DNA from: Phycisphaerae bacterium
GTDB lineage: Bacteria > Planctomycetota > Phycisphaerae > UBA1845 > UTPLA1
Reading direction: 5' to 3'
DNA length: 64,000 bases
Assembly (NCBI GenBank): GCA_035275405.1
Contig: DATEMU010000005.1
Span: 62,001-126,000, forward strand
Positions 26,434 through 35,020 of the stretch are shown piece by piece. Position 1 is the stretch's first letter, and each line of letters begins with the position of its first letter. The notes under the pieces are model-generated. The model did no database searches. It saw only the letters and a list, made by a program, of their open reading frames with translations, and was not told where the DNA came from. The translations under genes were made by a program, and so were the position numbers.

Positions 26434-28125
26434 ATGAGCACCATCCTGATCGTCGATGACATGGAGATCTTCAGGGAGCCGATTGCGTCCACTCTTCAAT
26501 CAAGGGGCTATTCCACGGTCTGTGCGTCCAACGGCAGGGAGGCTATGGAGGCCCTGGAAACACATCCAGCCGACCTGATTCTACTCGACGTCTCCATGCC
26601 CATCATGGACGGCCTGGCCTGCCTGAAGGCGATCCGCGGAAACGCCAGGCTACGGGATCTGCCCGTGATCCTGCTTACGGCCTCGTCCGACCGCGACCAC
26701 GTCACCCAGGCGGCCAAACTGGGCGTCAGCGGCTACCTTCTGAAATCGCAATTCTGTCTCAAAGAGATGTTGGCCCGCGTCGAGCAGTATGTCGGCCCAT
26801 CTCATGGCAACGCCGGTCCAGTCAAACCAGCGACAGACTCCGCTTTAATACCACTGACTTCCGCTGCGGATCTGAACCTCCGAGAGCGGGTCTCGAAGGA
26901 AATTGTCTGGGAACGCATCGGGCAGGAACTTCATTTGGAGGCCGTTCCCCCGGCCTTGCACCACGTATTGGCGATGATCAATAGCAGCGAGACCAGCATG
27001 GACGACATCGCCCAGGCGATGCGGATGGACCAGGCCTTGAGCCTGCGCGTCATGCAGGTCGCCAATTCCAGCTTTTACAACAACGGCAAGCCTGTAAAGA
27101 ACCTGTCCGAAGTCGCCCAGCGGATCGGGCTGTCGGGGCTCCGGATTATCGTGATGACGGCCACCGCGATGAGCCAGTTCAGCGACGTGGCCAAGGGCGG
27201 CCTGATTCCTCAGCGCTTTTGGGAACATTCTTTGGCGACGGCCATGCTGTCGCAATTGCTCGCGCCGACTTTGGCCAAGGAGGCTGCGGAGCATTATTTT
27301 CTGGCCGGGCTGCTCCACGATATTGGCCGCGTTGCGCTGTGCAGGTTGTTTCCCGAACTGCATCACTCCGCGCTCAAGGCGGCGGCGGATTCCCGGGCAG
27401 ACCTGATGACCGTGGAAATCGAATGTTTCGGCGTCACGCATGCAGACGTGACTCGACGATTGTTGCAGCAGTGGAAGCTGCCCAACGAACTGGTCGAGGC
27501 CGCGTCACTGCATCATTCGTCGGTCGCACACATCAAATCAATCGCCTGCGAACCGCGCGCCGCATTCGTGGTGGCCCTGGCGAATGCCCTGGCGCATGCC
27601 ATGGCGTGCGGGGACAGCGGCGGAATGTCGCTTGTCCCATTCCATCAGTACGCACAGGCCCTTGGACTGGACGGTGAATCGATCGAGCGCCTGGCCCGTC
27701 AAGGGGTTAAGGACGCTCAAGACACCGAATTACTTTGTGCGTCTCGATTCGCCGGACGGATTCGTAGCCCCCTGCATCAGGAACTGGCCCAACGCGAAAA
27801 GGTCGCGCCAAAGGTGGCGGTACTGGCCAACCCCGCGCACGGTGACCCGCTGACGCTGTTTCTGCAACAGTTGGATTGGTGGGACCAAACGAACCCTCGC
27901 GGAGTCGTCGTTTATGCCGCCGAATCGAATGAGGCTTCCCAACTAGTCTCCGAGCTTGAACTCTTGGACGCGAAGTTTGAAAGTCCCATCCCGGCCATCG
28001 TCGCGTCACAAGACGGAAAGGCGTCGCTGCCGCCGAATCTTGCGGTGAGACGTTCGATTTCGAACGTGGCGATCCCCGGACGATACACGGACCTTATGAG
28101 TGCGATCACCAAGCTTTGCACTTGA
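26434..28125 (+). CDS. Response regulator with HDOD domain and unusual C-terminus
   Basis: A 563-aa protein. The receiver (residues 1-120) has VDDM and Asp52 in LLDVSMP. An HDOD domain (about 160-370) shows VPPALHHVLAMI, IAQAMRMDQALSLRVMQVANS and the degenerate HD pair HDIGRVAL. The last 120 residues (VAVLANPAHGDP to the end) are not recognised and may be a degenerate receiver or a partner-binding module. HDOD proteins relay signals without HD hydrolase activity, often in motility or secretion. It lies 62 bp after the HD-GYP gene. It is the last host gene before the genomic island. Confidence 0.9.
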   Translation: MSTILIVDDMEIFREPIASTLQSRGYSTVCASNGREAMEALETHPADLILLDVSMPIMDGLACLKAIRGNARLRDLPVILLTASSDRDHVTQAAKLGVSGYLLKSQFCLKEMLARVEQYVGPSHGNAGPVKPATDSALIPLTSAADLNLRERVSKEIVWERIGQELHLEAVPPALHHVLAMINSSETSMDDIAQAMRMDQALSLRVMQVANSSFYNNGKPVKNLSEVAQRIGLSGLRIIVMTATAMSQFSDVAKGGLIPQRFWEHSLATAMLSQLLAPTLAKEAAEHYFLAGLLHDIGRVALCRLFPELHHSALKAAADSRADLMTVEIECFGVTHADVTRRLLQQWKLPNELVEAASLHHSSVAHIKSIACEPRAAFVVALANALAHAMACGDSGGMSLVPFHQYAQALGLDGESIERLARQGVKDAQDTELLCASRFAGRIRSPLHQELAQREKVAPKVAVLANPAHGDPLTLFLQQLDWWDQTNPRGVVVYAAESNEASQLVSELELLDAKFESPIPAIVASQDGKASLPPNLAVRRSISNVAIPGRYTDLMSAITKLCT

Positions 28126-28160
28126 GTATTCGACCGGGACGAGTCTTCGAGTCCGCCCCG

Positions 28161-28263
28161 CGAGCGGCACTGCCGCACGCCGGCAGGTATGCTAATCAAG
28201 CGATCGGCGTAACTTACGGATTGGAGACGAAGGGGTTCGAACCCTCGACCTTCGCATTGCGAA
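28161..28263 (-). repeat. attL: partial tRNA-Ala direct repeat at left island end
   Basis: Bases 28186-28263 are identical to 50239-50316 (78 bp), and looser similarity runs out to 28161/50218 with a 4-base length difference. The copy contains tRNA-Ala positions 32-73 (28222-28263 on the minus strand) but not the 5' half, so it is the 3' tRNA fragment displaced by integration. It marks the left attachment site. Confidence 0.9.
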
Positions 28264-28642
28264 TTCGCCGTCAACCACCGCCAAAAAGCTCGTAAGCTCC
28301 TTGCTCTGACGTAACCTACCGGGAGTGCATTTCAATTACCAGCCTTCGCGAGAAATCGCGGTTTTTTGCCTAGAAACGCGGTTTTTCAAAAATAAAACGG
28401 TATATACCGTTGCGCAGAATCACCCCCACCGACTCCTCTAGCGTGGGAAAACTTCGAGACGAATCGCGAAGCGCGTGCGTACGATCCGCAGCAGCCCGGT
28501 CTTCGTTGCGACCGACCAATTCCTTGAGTCGATCACGCCGTCGTGCAGCGCGCATGGATCGGTATTGGGGTGATGGGCCCTTAGCGATTGTGAATACACC
28601 GGCGGTAGAATCAGTGCCCCTTGGGGATAAAATGAATCGGGG
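28264..28642. other. Left island end: direct repeats and AT-rich palindrome
   Basis: No gene. Two similar blocks AGAAATCGCGGTTTTT (28351-28366) and AGAAACGCGGTTTTT (28372-28386) are 21 bp apart. A palindrome ATAAAACGGTATATACCGTT follows at 28392-28411. A near-identical palindrome lies near the right end (50184-50203). They could be arm-type recombination sites or operators for the radical SAM operon. Confidence 0.55.
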
Positions 28643-28669
28643 GTGGCTTCAATTCCCGAGGAGCGGACG

Positions 28670-29548
28670 ATGACGGTTTCTGCGGCGGCAGGCACCGAAT
28701 CGGATTGCGTCCCCCGCGTCAGCAGGGGCGAACTCGGCCGAAGGCTGGCGGAGGCACGCTCAGCATTGGCCTCCTGCCACTTGTGCGAGTGGCGATGCGG
28801 GATTGATCGCACCAGAGGAGAACATGCCCCCTGTCGCCTGGGCTCCGACACCTATTCGTTCCGGCGATACCTCAGCCTGACGGACGAGATCGAAATCGTT
28901 CCCACGCTTCGTGTTTATCTCGCAGGTTGCAACTTTCGATGTCGGTTTTGCGATACGGGTCCGACCTGCTTCGAGCCAAGCGCGGGCGAGAAAATCGATG
29001 CCCGGAAACTCGCTGATGAATTGACCGCGGCGGTGCGGCAAGGCGCCAAAACCATAGACCTGCTCGGCGGTGAGCCCAGTCTTCATCCGCACACAATCCT
29101 CGAAATCGCCGCGTCTGCCGAGAAACCGCTCCCACTTGTCCTCGATACGAATCTCTACATGTCACCGCAGGTCATCGATTGGTTCGACGGCGTTTTTACC
29201 TGCGTGATCGGCGATTTTAAGTTTGGAAACGACGACTGCGCGCAGAAGCTTGCGGGCGTGCCGCGTTACTGGGAGGTCGTTACACGAAACCTCCTGCATT
29301 TTGCCTCCAATCGAACTCGCTTGATCGTGCGCCACCTCCTGATGCCCGGTCATGTAGAATGCTGTTTCAGACCGGTCGCAGATTGGATAGCAGCCAACCT
29401 GTCAGAAGTGAAATTCCATTTGGCTTGTGGCTATGTCCCCTGTTGGAAGGCGCAGTCCGATCCGACCCTCGGTCGCATGATGGGACGAGACGAACAGCGG
29501 GAGGCCGAAGAATATCTTCGATCGCTTAACCTCAATTGGCATTCGTGA
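28670..29548 (+). CDS. Radical SAM enzyme, PflA-like, first gene of AAA/PilT operon
   Basis: A 292-aa radical SAM protein. ATG 28670 is chosen because GAGGAG lies 6 bases upstream. The [4Fe-4S]-SAM motif is CNFRCRFC, and the glycine motif is LLGGEPSLHP. An N-terminal cysteine group (CHLCEWRCG, then CRLG) precedes it, as in the PflA/PflX-like 'uncharacterised Fe-S protein' group, and suggests an extra cluster or a zinc site. These enzymes often activate partner proteins by forming glycyl radicals, but no glycyl-radical enzyme is present here. The substrate is therefore unknown and may be one of the small proteins of the operon. It lies 4 bp before the next gene. Confidence 0.9.
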   Translation: MTVSAAAGTESDCVPRVSRGELGRRLAEARSALASCHLCEWRCGIDRTRGEHAPCRLGSDTYSFRRYLSLTDEIEIVPTLRVYLAGCNFRCRFCDTGPTCFEPSAGEKIDARKLADELTAAVRQGAKTIDLLGGEPSLHPHTILEIAASAEKPLPLVLDTNLYMSPQVIDWFDGVFTCVIGDFKFGNDDCAQKLAGVPRYWEVVTRNLLHFASNRTRLIVRHLLMPGHVECCFRPVADWIAANLSEVKFHLACGYVPCWKAQSDPTLGRMMGRDEQREAEEYLRSLNLNWHS

Positions 29549-29552
29549 AACG

Positions 29553-29750
29553 ATGAGCTATTCAAAACCACAAGAGACCATGTCGGCGACGGGACTCGAC
29601 GTCACGATCACCATCGGCGCGGACGGTCGAATGTACTTTCACGATTTGACTCCGGAATTAGTGCCCATTGCCGCGGCCATTTGCCCCAACAATGCCGAAG
29701 TAATGGCGCGACAGGTCGCGATCAAGGAAAGTGAGCGGAACAACGCATGA
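29553..29750 (+). CDS. Small 65-aa protein of the AAA/PilT operon
   Basis: Not a recognised family. Its core LDVTITIGADGRMYFHDL looks like a beta-hairpin and resembles the start of the DUF2997 protein encoded 2.3 kb downstream (FEITITRAGKVKVHV). The rest is a short helix with one Cys (AAAICPNN). Its stop overlaps the AAA gene start (ATGA), so it is translated together with that gene. Position and size suggest a small adaptor or substrate of the system. Likely real because of tight coupling on both sides. Confidence 0.65.
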   Translation: MSYSKPQETMSATGLDVTITIGADGRMYFHDLTPELVPIAAAICPNNAEVMARQVAIKESERNNA

Positions 29751-31333
29751 GCCAAGAGCCGGCGAAGGAAAAGAACCGGGTTCAACCTTCCGTCTTTGCG
29801 GAGCTGGAGGTGCTGATCCGCGCCCGCTATCCCATCATCTACGTGGTTTCGTGGGAAGAGCGGCGCGTCGAGCTGCATCTGAAGGAGATCGCCCAACGCC
29901 GCAACAAGGAGTTGTATCTTTGGTCGGTTACCACCGGCCTCTTGAAGACCGGGGCGCTTCCCAAAGGGACCAAAGGGCTTGCCGATCCCATTGAAGCGTT
30001 GGACTCCGTGATTGAGCACAAGGAGCCCGCGATTTATCTCTTCAAGGACTTTCACCCGTTCATGCGGTCACGGGATTCGAATGTGGCCGTGGTCCGCAAA
30101 CTCCGCGAGGTCGCGGTAGCCCTGAGCGACAGCTACAAAACACTCGTCGTCACGTCGCCTGTGCTGGAGATTGCCTCGGAGCTGGAGAAGGATGTCTCGG
30201 TTCTCGACTACCCACTTCCCGATATTCGAGATCTCCACGTGTTGCTTCAGAGGATCTGCAAGGATGTGTCCGAGCACACCAAGCTCAAGATCGAACTTAA
30301 GGAGGGCGAGTTAGAAAAAGTCTTACAGGCCGCGCTGGGATTGACGTTGCAGGAGGCCGAGAACGTCTTTGCCAAGACGATCGTTACCGACGGAAGGCTG
30401 TCGGCCGATGCCGTTTCCGTCGTCTTCTCTGAAAAGCAACAGATCATTCGCAAGAGTGGACTGCTTGAATATTACGATACGCAAACCAACGCGGCAGATA
30501 TCGGCGGCCTGGACGTGCTGAAGGAGTGGTTGGGGAAGCGATCGCTGGCTTTTTCGGATGATGCCCGGAAATTCGGGCTTCCGGCGCCCAAGGGAGTCTT
30601 GCTCGTCGGCGTCCAAGGATGCGGCAAGAGCCTCTGCGCGAAGGCCGTGAGCAAGTTGTGGGACATGCCACTGCTGCGCTTTGACATGGGCCGAATGTTT
30701 GCAAGCCTAGTCGGCTCATCGGAAGAAAACGTCCGCCGGGCGATCAACGTCGCCGAGAGCGTCGCGCCGTGCGTCCTTTGGGCCGACGAAATCGATAAGG
30801 CCTTCGCCGGCTCACAGGGATCGGCCAACACCGACGGCGGCACGACGGCGCGGGTGATGAGCACGTTTTTGACGTGGCTTAACGAGAAGCAAAAGCCCGT
30901 CTTTGTCATGGCGACGGCGAACAACATCGCTCAACTTCCACCCGAACTGCTGCGCAAGGGACGGCTCGACGAGATTTTCTTCGTGGATTTACCGACTCTC
31001 AGCGAGCGGAAGCAGGTGTTCCACATTCACCTCACCAAGCGGCGGCGTGACGTAACGAAATTTGATCTGGCGGCGTTGGCCGAGGCGGCCGACGGATTCA
31101 GCGGGGCGGAGATCGAAGAGGCGATCATCAGCGCGCTGTATGACGTCTTTTACGCCAAAAAAGAGTTAGAAACGGGGGACATCGTCAAGAGCATCCGCGA
31201 GACCGTTCCGCTATCCCGGACCATGAGCGAGAACATTGCAGCGCTGCGGGAGTGGGCTTCGAACCGCGCGCGTTACGCCTCGCGGCGTGACGACGACGCG
31301 GTAGGTGTCACGCGACGTAAATTGGAAATGTAA
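29747..31333 (+). CDS. Ycf46-type AAA+ ATPase
   Basis: A 528-aa AAA+ protein like Ycf46 of cyanobacteria and algal plastids. The N-terminal half (residues about 1-230) resembles a degenerate P-loop domain ([22 protein letters not shown]). A classical AAA domain follows: [12 protein letters not shown], Walker A GVQGCGKS (near 288), Walker [11 protein letters not shown] (near 343), sensor-1 MATANN, and arginine fingers near [11 protein letters not shown]. This is the Cdc48/FtsH-like branch, usually hexameric and protein-remodelling. In cyanobacteria Ycf46 genes often neighbour DUF1257 and DUF2997 genes, as here. The catalytic residues look intact. Confidence 0.9.
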   Translation: MSQEPAKEKNRVQPSVFAELEVLIRARYPIIYVVSWEERRVELHLKEIAQRRNKELYLWSVTTGLLKTGALPKGTKGLADPIEALDSVIEHKEPAIYLFKDFHPFMRSRDSNVAVVRKLREVAVALSDSYKTLVVTSPVLEIASELEKDVSVLDYPLPDIRDLHVLLQRICKDVSEHTKLKIELKEGELEKVLQAALGLTLQEAENVFAKTIVTDGRLSADAVSVVFSEKQQIIRKSGLLEYYDTQTNAADIGGLDVLKEWLGKRSLAFSDDARKFGLPAPKGVLLVGVQGCGKSLCAKAVSKLWDMPLLRFDMGRMFASLVGSSEENVRRAINVAESVAPCVLWADEIDKAFAGSQGSANTDGGTTARVMSTFLTWLNEKQKPVFVMATANNIAQLPPELLRKGRLDEIFFVDLPTLSERKQVFHIHLTKRRRDVTKFDLAALAEAADGFSGAEIEEAIISALYDVFYAKKELETGDIVKSIRETVPLSRTMSENIAALREWASNRARYASRRDDDAVGVTRRKLEM

Positions 31334-31380
31334 GCAAGACCTACGAACTCTTGCACCAACGGGAAAAAAGGAGATCAACC

Positions 31381-31836
31381 ATGGGCGCGATTCTTGTCCT
31401 GACGCCGCTCGTCATATCCGCCTGGCCGGCGGTCGCCGCCGCCATTATGGGTGCTGCCGCAAGCATGGGCTTTGCCGTATCGGCTCCCACCGTGGAGCAG
31501 GAAGAAGAGGCGACTCGAACCAACAAGATCGAGACGGAGATCGAGAACAGCGAGGTGGTTGCCGAGCAGATGAACCGCGGCGAAAAGGTCGTCATCACGA
31601 AGGACGACATCACCGTGGAGTTCGGCCGCGACAACCGCGGCGCCTGCACCGTCTGTGTCAGCGGAAAGGGCCATTCCGAAAAGGAGTTGCACAAGATCGG
31701 CGAAGAGATCGCCGGCCGCGTCGTGCAACAGTACGCCTATCACAAGCTGATGACCGAACTGAAGAAGCGAAATTACAGCGTCGTCGATGAGAAAGTCATG
31801 CAAGACCAATCGATTCAGGTTCGTATTCGACTGTAG
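31381..31836 (+). CDS. DUF1257 (Ycf35-like) protein
   Basis: A 151-aa protein; ATG 31381 follows GGAG by 7 bases. The first 30 residues (VLTPLVISAWPAVAAAIMGAA) are hydrophobic and may be a membrane anchor or packed helix. The conserved part has the DUF1257 pattern: ITVEFGRDNRGACTV, then GEEIAGRVVQQYAYHKLMTELK and a terminal beta-strand IQVRIRL. Ycf35/DUF1257 proteins are small, uncharacterised, and conserved beside Ycf46 in cyanobacteria. The link is from memory of the families. Confidence 0.8.
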   Translation: MGAILVLTPLVISAWPAVAAAIMGAAASMGFAVSAPTVEQEEEATRTNKIETEIENSEVVAEQMNRGEKVVITKDDITVEFGRDNRGACTVCVSGKGHSEKELHKIGEEIAGRVVQQYAYHKLMTELKKRNYSVVDEKVMQDQSIQVRIRL

Positions 31837-31871
31837 AAAGTAAAGCAGGAATCCCCCAAGGAGATCATTTC

Positions 31872-32075
31872 ATGGAACGGCCTGAATTCGAAATCACGAT
31901 CACCCGCGCGGGCAAAGTAAAGGTCCATGTCAAGGGCGTGAAGGGCCAGCGATGCGTCGAACTGGCGGACTTGATCAAGGAGATCGTCGGCCGCGAGGAT
32001 GAACGGAAACTGACGGATGACTTTTACGCGCTCGATGGCAAGGTGCGTATCGACGTTAAGACCAGGACGTCTTGA
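31872..32075 (+). CDS. DUF2997 protein
   Basis: A 67-aa protein with the DUF2997 pattern: two beta-strands (FEITITRAGKVKVHV), KGVKGQRC with a conserved Cys, then a helix (VELADLIKEIVG). AAGGAG lies before the ATG. DUF2997 proteins are a little-studied small family commonly encoded with Ycf35/DUF1257 proteins. The Cys could be a modification or attachment point, for example for the radical SAM enzyme. This last idea is inference. Confidence 0.82.
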   Translation: MERPEFEITITRAGKVKVHVKGVKGQRCVELADLIKEIVGREDERKLTDDFYALDGKVRIDVKTRTS

Positions 32076-32140
32076 TTCCACGCTGATGCGGGCAAGTGGG
32101 ACACGATGGCTGTCGTGGGGAGCCTTCGGGAGTACGGATC

Positions 32141-33172
32141 GTGCAGTGTATCAATTGCGGCTTTGAGAACATCCCGGGCCTGCAGGTCTGCGCCCGCTGC
32201 CAAAGCTCGCTGCTGCTAGGTGAGATCGACGTGACGCCGCCGCGCGCGTCCGCCATTCAGTTGGGAACCGGTCTGCGGCGATTCTGGAACGCCTTTCGTA
32301 ACAACATCCCCAACCTCGCCGATCTACTGCCCCGCTGGCGCCCGACTGTCTATCATCCCATCGCCCTGAGAAGCGTCGTGCGGTGCGCGATCCCCGGTCT
32401 CGCACAGATCTGGCACGGTCAAAAGGCGCTTGGGCGCACAATTCTCATAGTTTGGTTATCGCTGCTGCTCAGCGCGATACTCTCACTGGGCAGCGGGTTT
32501 ACGCAGTTTCTATTCTCCGCCGCATGCGTCGTCCACGCGGTCACCGTACTTCTCGTGCTCGGCGCGAATCTGAACTACGAGCGGCTTCCTATCCGGTTGC
32601 TAACCGGCCTCGCGTTCTTTTTCGGCATCTGGTATTTCATTTATGCGCCGATCGGCTGGCTCGGAACGCGCTTTTATCAACCCCTGCCTTTGGACGGAAT
32701 GGCGCGACCAGATGTTCTCCTGAACGGTGACGTGATTCTTCACGAAGGCCCTTGGCGAAGGCCCGATCGGTTCGAACGCGGAGAGATTGTCGTGTATCGC
32801 GTCGATTGGCAGATGGGCGGGTACGCGAACTTCTATTTCGCGGCGGTCGAAGGGTTTAACGTGGATCGCATCATCGGGCTGCCCGGCGACCGTGTGCAGG
32901 CAATTGACGGCAAGCTCCTCGTTAACGGCGAGCCGTTGTCCGCCGAACACTATCCACTGGCCGGTCTGCGGTCAGTCTGGGGCAACGGCTTGGATGTTGC
33001 GTTGGGCCTAGGGGAGTACCTGGTCATTCCTTCGACGCTGAGGATGCCGGGGTATCAACCCCAGATTCCCGCGGACCAATTGACTAACTTCGTACGGGTC
33101 GCGCCAGTGGATATTCTGGGGCGCGTGGCGCTACGCATTCGTCCTTATTCTCGATTCGGAAGCGTGAAATAG
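32141..33172 (+). CDS. Zinc-ribbon membrane protein with inactive S26 signal-peptidase fold
   Basis: A 343-aa protein starting at GTG 32141, with GGGAG 8 bases upstream. It opens with a zinc ribbon (CINCGFEN, then CARC), followed by four or so transmembrane helices (residues about 85-185) and a C-terminal domain that aligns with type I signal peptidases: LLNGDVILHEG, RGEIVVYRV, VDRIIGLPGDRV and LLVNGEPL. The catalytic Ser (in SMxPT) is Gly in DGMARP, and the general-base Lys before RxxGLPGD is Asp. Peptidase activity is therefore not expected; it may bind tails of partner proteins at the membrane. Encoded in the middle of the AAA/PilT operon. Confidence 0.82.
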   Translation: MQCINCGFENIPGLQVCARCQSSLLLGEIDVTPPRASAIQLGTGLRRFWNAFRNNIPNLADLLPRWRPTVYHPIALRSVVRCAIPGLAQIWHGQKALGRTILIVWLSLLLSAILSLGSGFTQFLFSAACVVHAVTVLLVLGANLNYERLPIRLLTGLAFFFGIWYFIYAPIGWLGTRFYQPLPLDGMARPDVLLNGDVILHEGPWRRPDRFERGEIVVYRVDWQMGGYANFYFAAVEGFNVDRIIGLPGDRVQAIDGKLLVNGEPLSAEHYPLAGLRSVWGNGLDVALGLGEYLVIPSTLRMPGYQPQIPADQLTNFVRVAPVDILGRVALRIRPYSRFGSVK

Positions 33173-33182
33173 GCGGAACAGG

Positions 33183-33968
33183 ATGCCCGGTCGATTTGCC
33201 AACTTGGAGTTTGACGACGGCGAGAAGCGCGTTACCAAGGATTCCGCCGTCGCAACCAAGAAATACGACGCGGACACCTACCTCGCGCAGGCGAACGAGG
33301 AATATCGCTGGGGACAGTTTGAGCAGGCGCTGCGGCTCTACACGCGCAGTCTTGAGCGGAGCCGCACTATGATTCCGGCGTGGGTCGGTCAGGTTCAAAT
33401 GCTCGTGCAACTCGACGAGTGTCACGAAGCCCGCGTCTGGTCTGACAAAGCCCTGGAGCTATTTCGCAACAACGGCGAGCTGCTCGCCGCCAAATCGCAG
33501 GCATGCATGCGACTCAAGGACAAGCAGGCCGCACTCGCGTGCAGCGATGCCTCCTTGCAGGTGCCCGGCAGTTCGCCGTGGCGTTGGACCGCCCGGGGCG
33601 AAGTGCTGCTCGCCACCGGGCAGAAGCACGCCGAGGACTGTTTCCAAAAGGCGCTGCTGGAACCGCACACCGATTGGTTTGACCGGGTCATCGTCGGCCG
33701 AATATACCTCTATTATCGCCGCGCGAGCAATGCCCTGTATTACATCCAAGCCGCCATGGAATTGGCCGCTGCCAACGGTTACGTCTGGTTCGAAAAAGGG
33801 AACTGCGAGCGCGAACTCGGCCTGGCCTCGGCGGCGGCCGGCAGCTATGAAACCTGCCTGGAACTTCGACCCGATTACCGAGAAGCCCGGCTCGCGCTGG
33901 ATGCACTTGCCACGGGCTCTTCAATGATGCAGCGTCTGCGGTCTTTTTTTAGCCTCCGGAGGCGCTGA
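33183..33968 (+). CDS. TPR-repeat protein of the AAA/PilT operon
   Basis: A 261-aa protein with about five tetratricopeptide-like repeats from residue 35 to 245 (for example AQANEEYRWGQFEQALRLYT and WFEKGNCERELGLASAAAGSYETCLEL). There is no signal peptide or membrane helix. TPR repeats usually scaffold multiprotein complexes. It starts 10 bp after the signal-peptidase-like gene and overlaps the PilT-like gene by 1 bp (TGATG), so the three are probably translated together. Confidence 0.85.
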   Translation: MPGRFANLEFDDGEKRVTKDSAVATKKYDADTYLAQANEEYRWGQFEQALRLYTRSLERSRTMIPAWVGQVQMLVQLDECHEARVWSDKALELFRNNGELLAAKSQACMRLKDKQAALACSDASLQVPGSSPWRWTARGEVLLATGQKHAEDCFQKALLEPHTDWFDRVIVGRIYLYYRRASNALYYIQAAMELAAANGYVWFEKGNCERELGLASAAAGSYETCLELRPDYREARLALDALATGSSMMQRLRSFFSLRRR

Positions 33969-35020
33969 TGCTCATCGATTCCTTGCTTCGTCACGGCCGG
34001 AAGCACAACGCGAGCGACATCCACATCATTGCTGGAATGCCACCCATCTTCCGCGTGGACGGCGAAATCGTGCTGGCCAAGGGCGACATGATGAACGCCG
34101 AGGCGGTTCGCTCTTTGGTCTATGAGTGCCTGAATGACGATCAAAAACGAACGCTGGAGCAGACATGGCAGCTTTGCTTTTCCAGGATGTTCGGCGAGAC
34201 CGATCGGTCGCGCATTACGGTTTATTACCGTAACGGATGCCCGGAATTATCCATTCGCTTAAGCGAGCCGCACATCGCTTCACGCGAGGAACTGGGCCTA
34301 CCAGCCCTCGTTGACGATCTGGCCCGCAAGCCCAATGGCCTCATCATCCTGACGGGGCCGACCGGCGTGGGGAAGACGACGACCTTTCATTATCTCATTG
34401 ACCGCATTAACCAGGAATTCCGGTGCAAGATCGTCACCATCGAAGACCCCGTGGAGTTCACGCATACCGCCAAGCGGGCGATTGTGATTCAGCAGGAAGT
34501 GTTGACGGATACCAAGAGTTTCTCTACGGCGCTGGTACACGTATTGCGGCAAGACCCGGACGTCATCGCCGTCGGGGAGATGCGCGATCAGGAGACGATC
34601 TACACGGCGCTGATGGCCGCCGAGACCGGACACCTGGTTATCGCGACGCTGCATACACCGGATGCGGTGCAATCCGTACAGCGCATCGTGTCAGTGTTTC
34701 CGTCCGGCCAGCAGGATGAAATCCGCTACATGCTCGCGAACACAATACAGGCGGTCATTTCTCAACAGCTATTGCCGCGTGCCCAGGGAGGCCGGCGGGT
34801 GCTGTGTTGCGAAGTTCTCGTAGGAACAAACGGCGTCCGGCACAACATTCGTGAAAATACGATTCACAAGATGTATAGCGACCTGCAGGCGGGCCGCAAA
34901 TTCGGGATGATCACGATGGATCACGCGTTACTTGATCTCTACCAGCGCGGAGACATTACTTACGACTCGGCAGTGTCCATGGCCCGCGACCCGACGACGA
35001 TTCAGAAGCGAACCGCATGA
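33968..35020 (+). CDS. PilT-type secretion/retraction ATPase
   Basis: A 350-aa ATPase of the PilT family (hexameric motors that retract type IV pili). The N-terminal domain has ASDIHIIAGMPP. Walker A is GPTGVGKTT (near 125-133), the Asp box IVTIEDPVEF, Walker B-like DPDVIAVGEMRD, and the His box TGHLVIATLHT. The C-terminal GVRHNIREN aligns with the AIRNLIRE motif needed for retraction, suggesting a true PilT type. No pilin or pilus biogenesis gene is encoded in the island, so it may act on another complex or on host pili. Last gene of the operon. Confidence 0.92.
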   Translation: MLIDSLLRHGRKHNASDIHIIAGMPPIFRVDGEIVLAKGDMMNAEAVRSLVYECLNDDQKRTLEQTWQLCFSRMFGETDRSRITVYYRNGCPELSIRLSEPHIASREELGLPALVDDLARKPNGLIILTGPTGVGKTTTFHYLIDRINQEFRCKIVTIEDPVEFTHTAKRAIVIQQEVLTDTKSFSTALVHVLRQDPDVIAVGEMRDQETIYTALMAAETGHLVIATLHTPDAVQSVQRIVSVFPSGQQDEIRYMLANTIQAVISQQLLPRAQGGRRVLCCEVLVGTNGVRHNIRENTIHKMYSDLQAGRKFGMITMDHALLDLYQRGDITYDSAVSMARDPTTIQKRTA

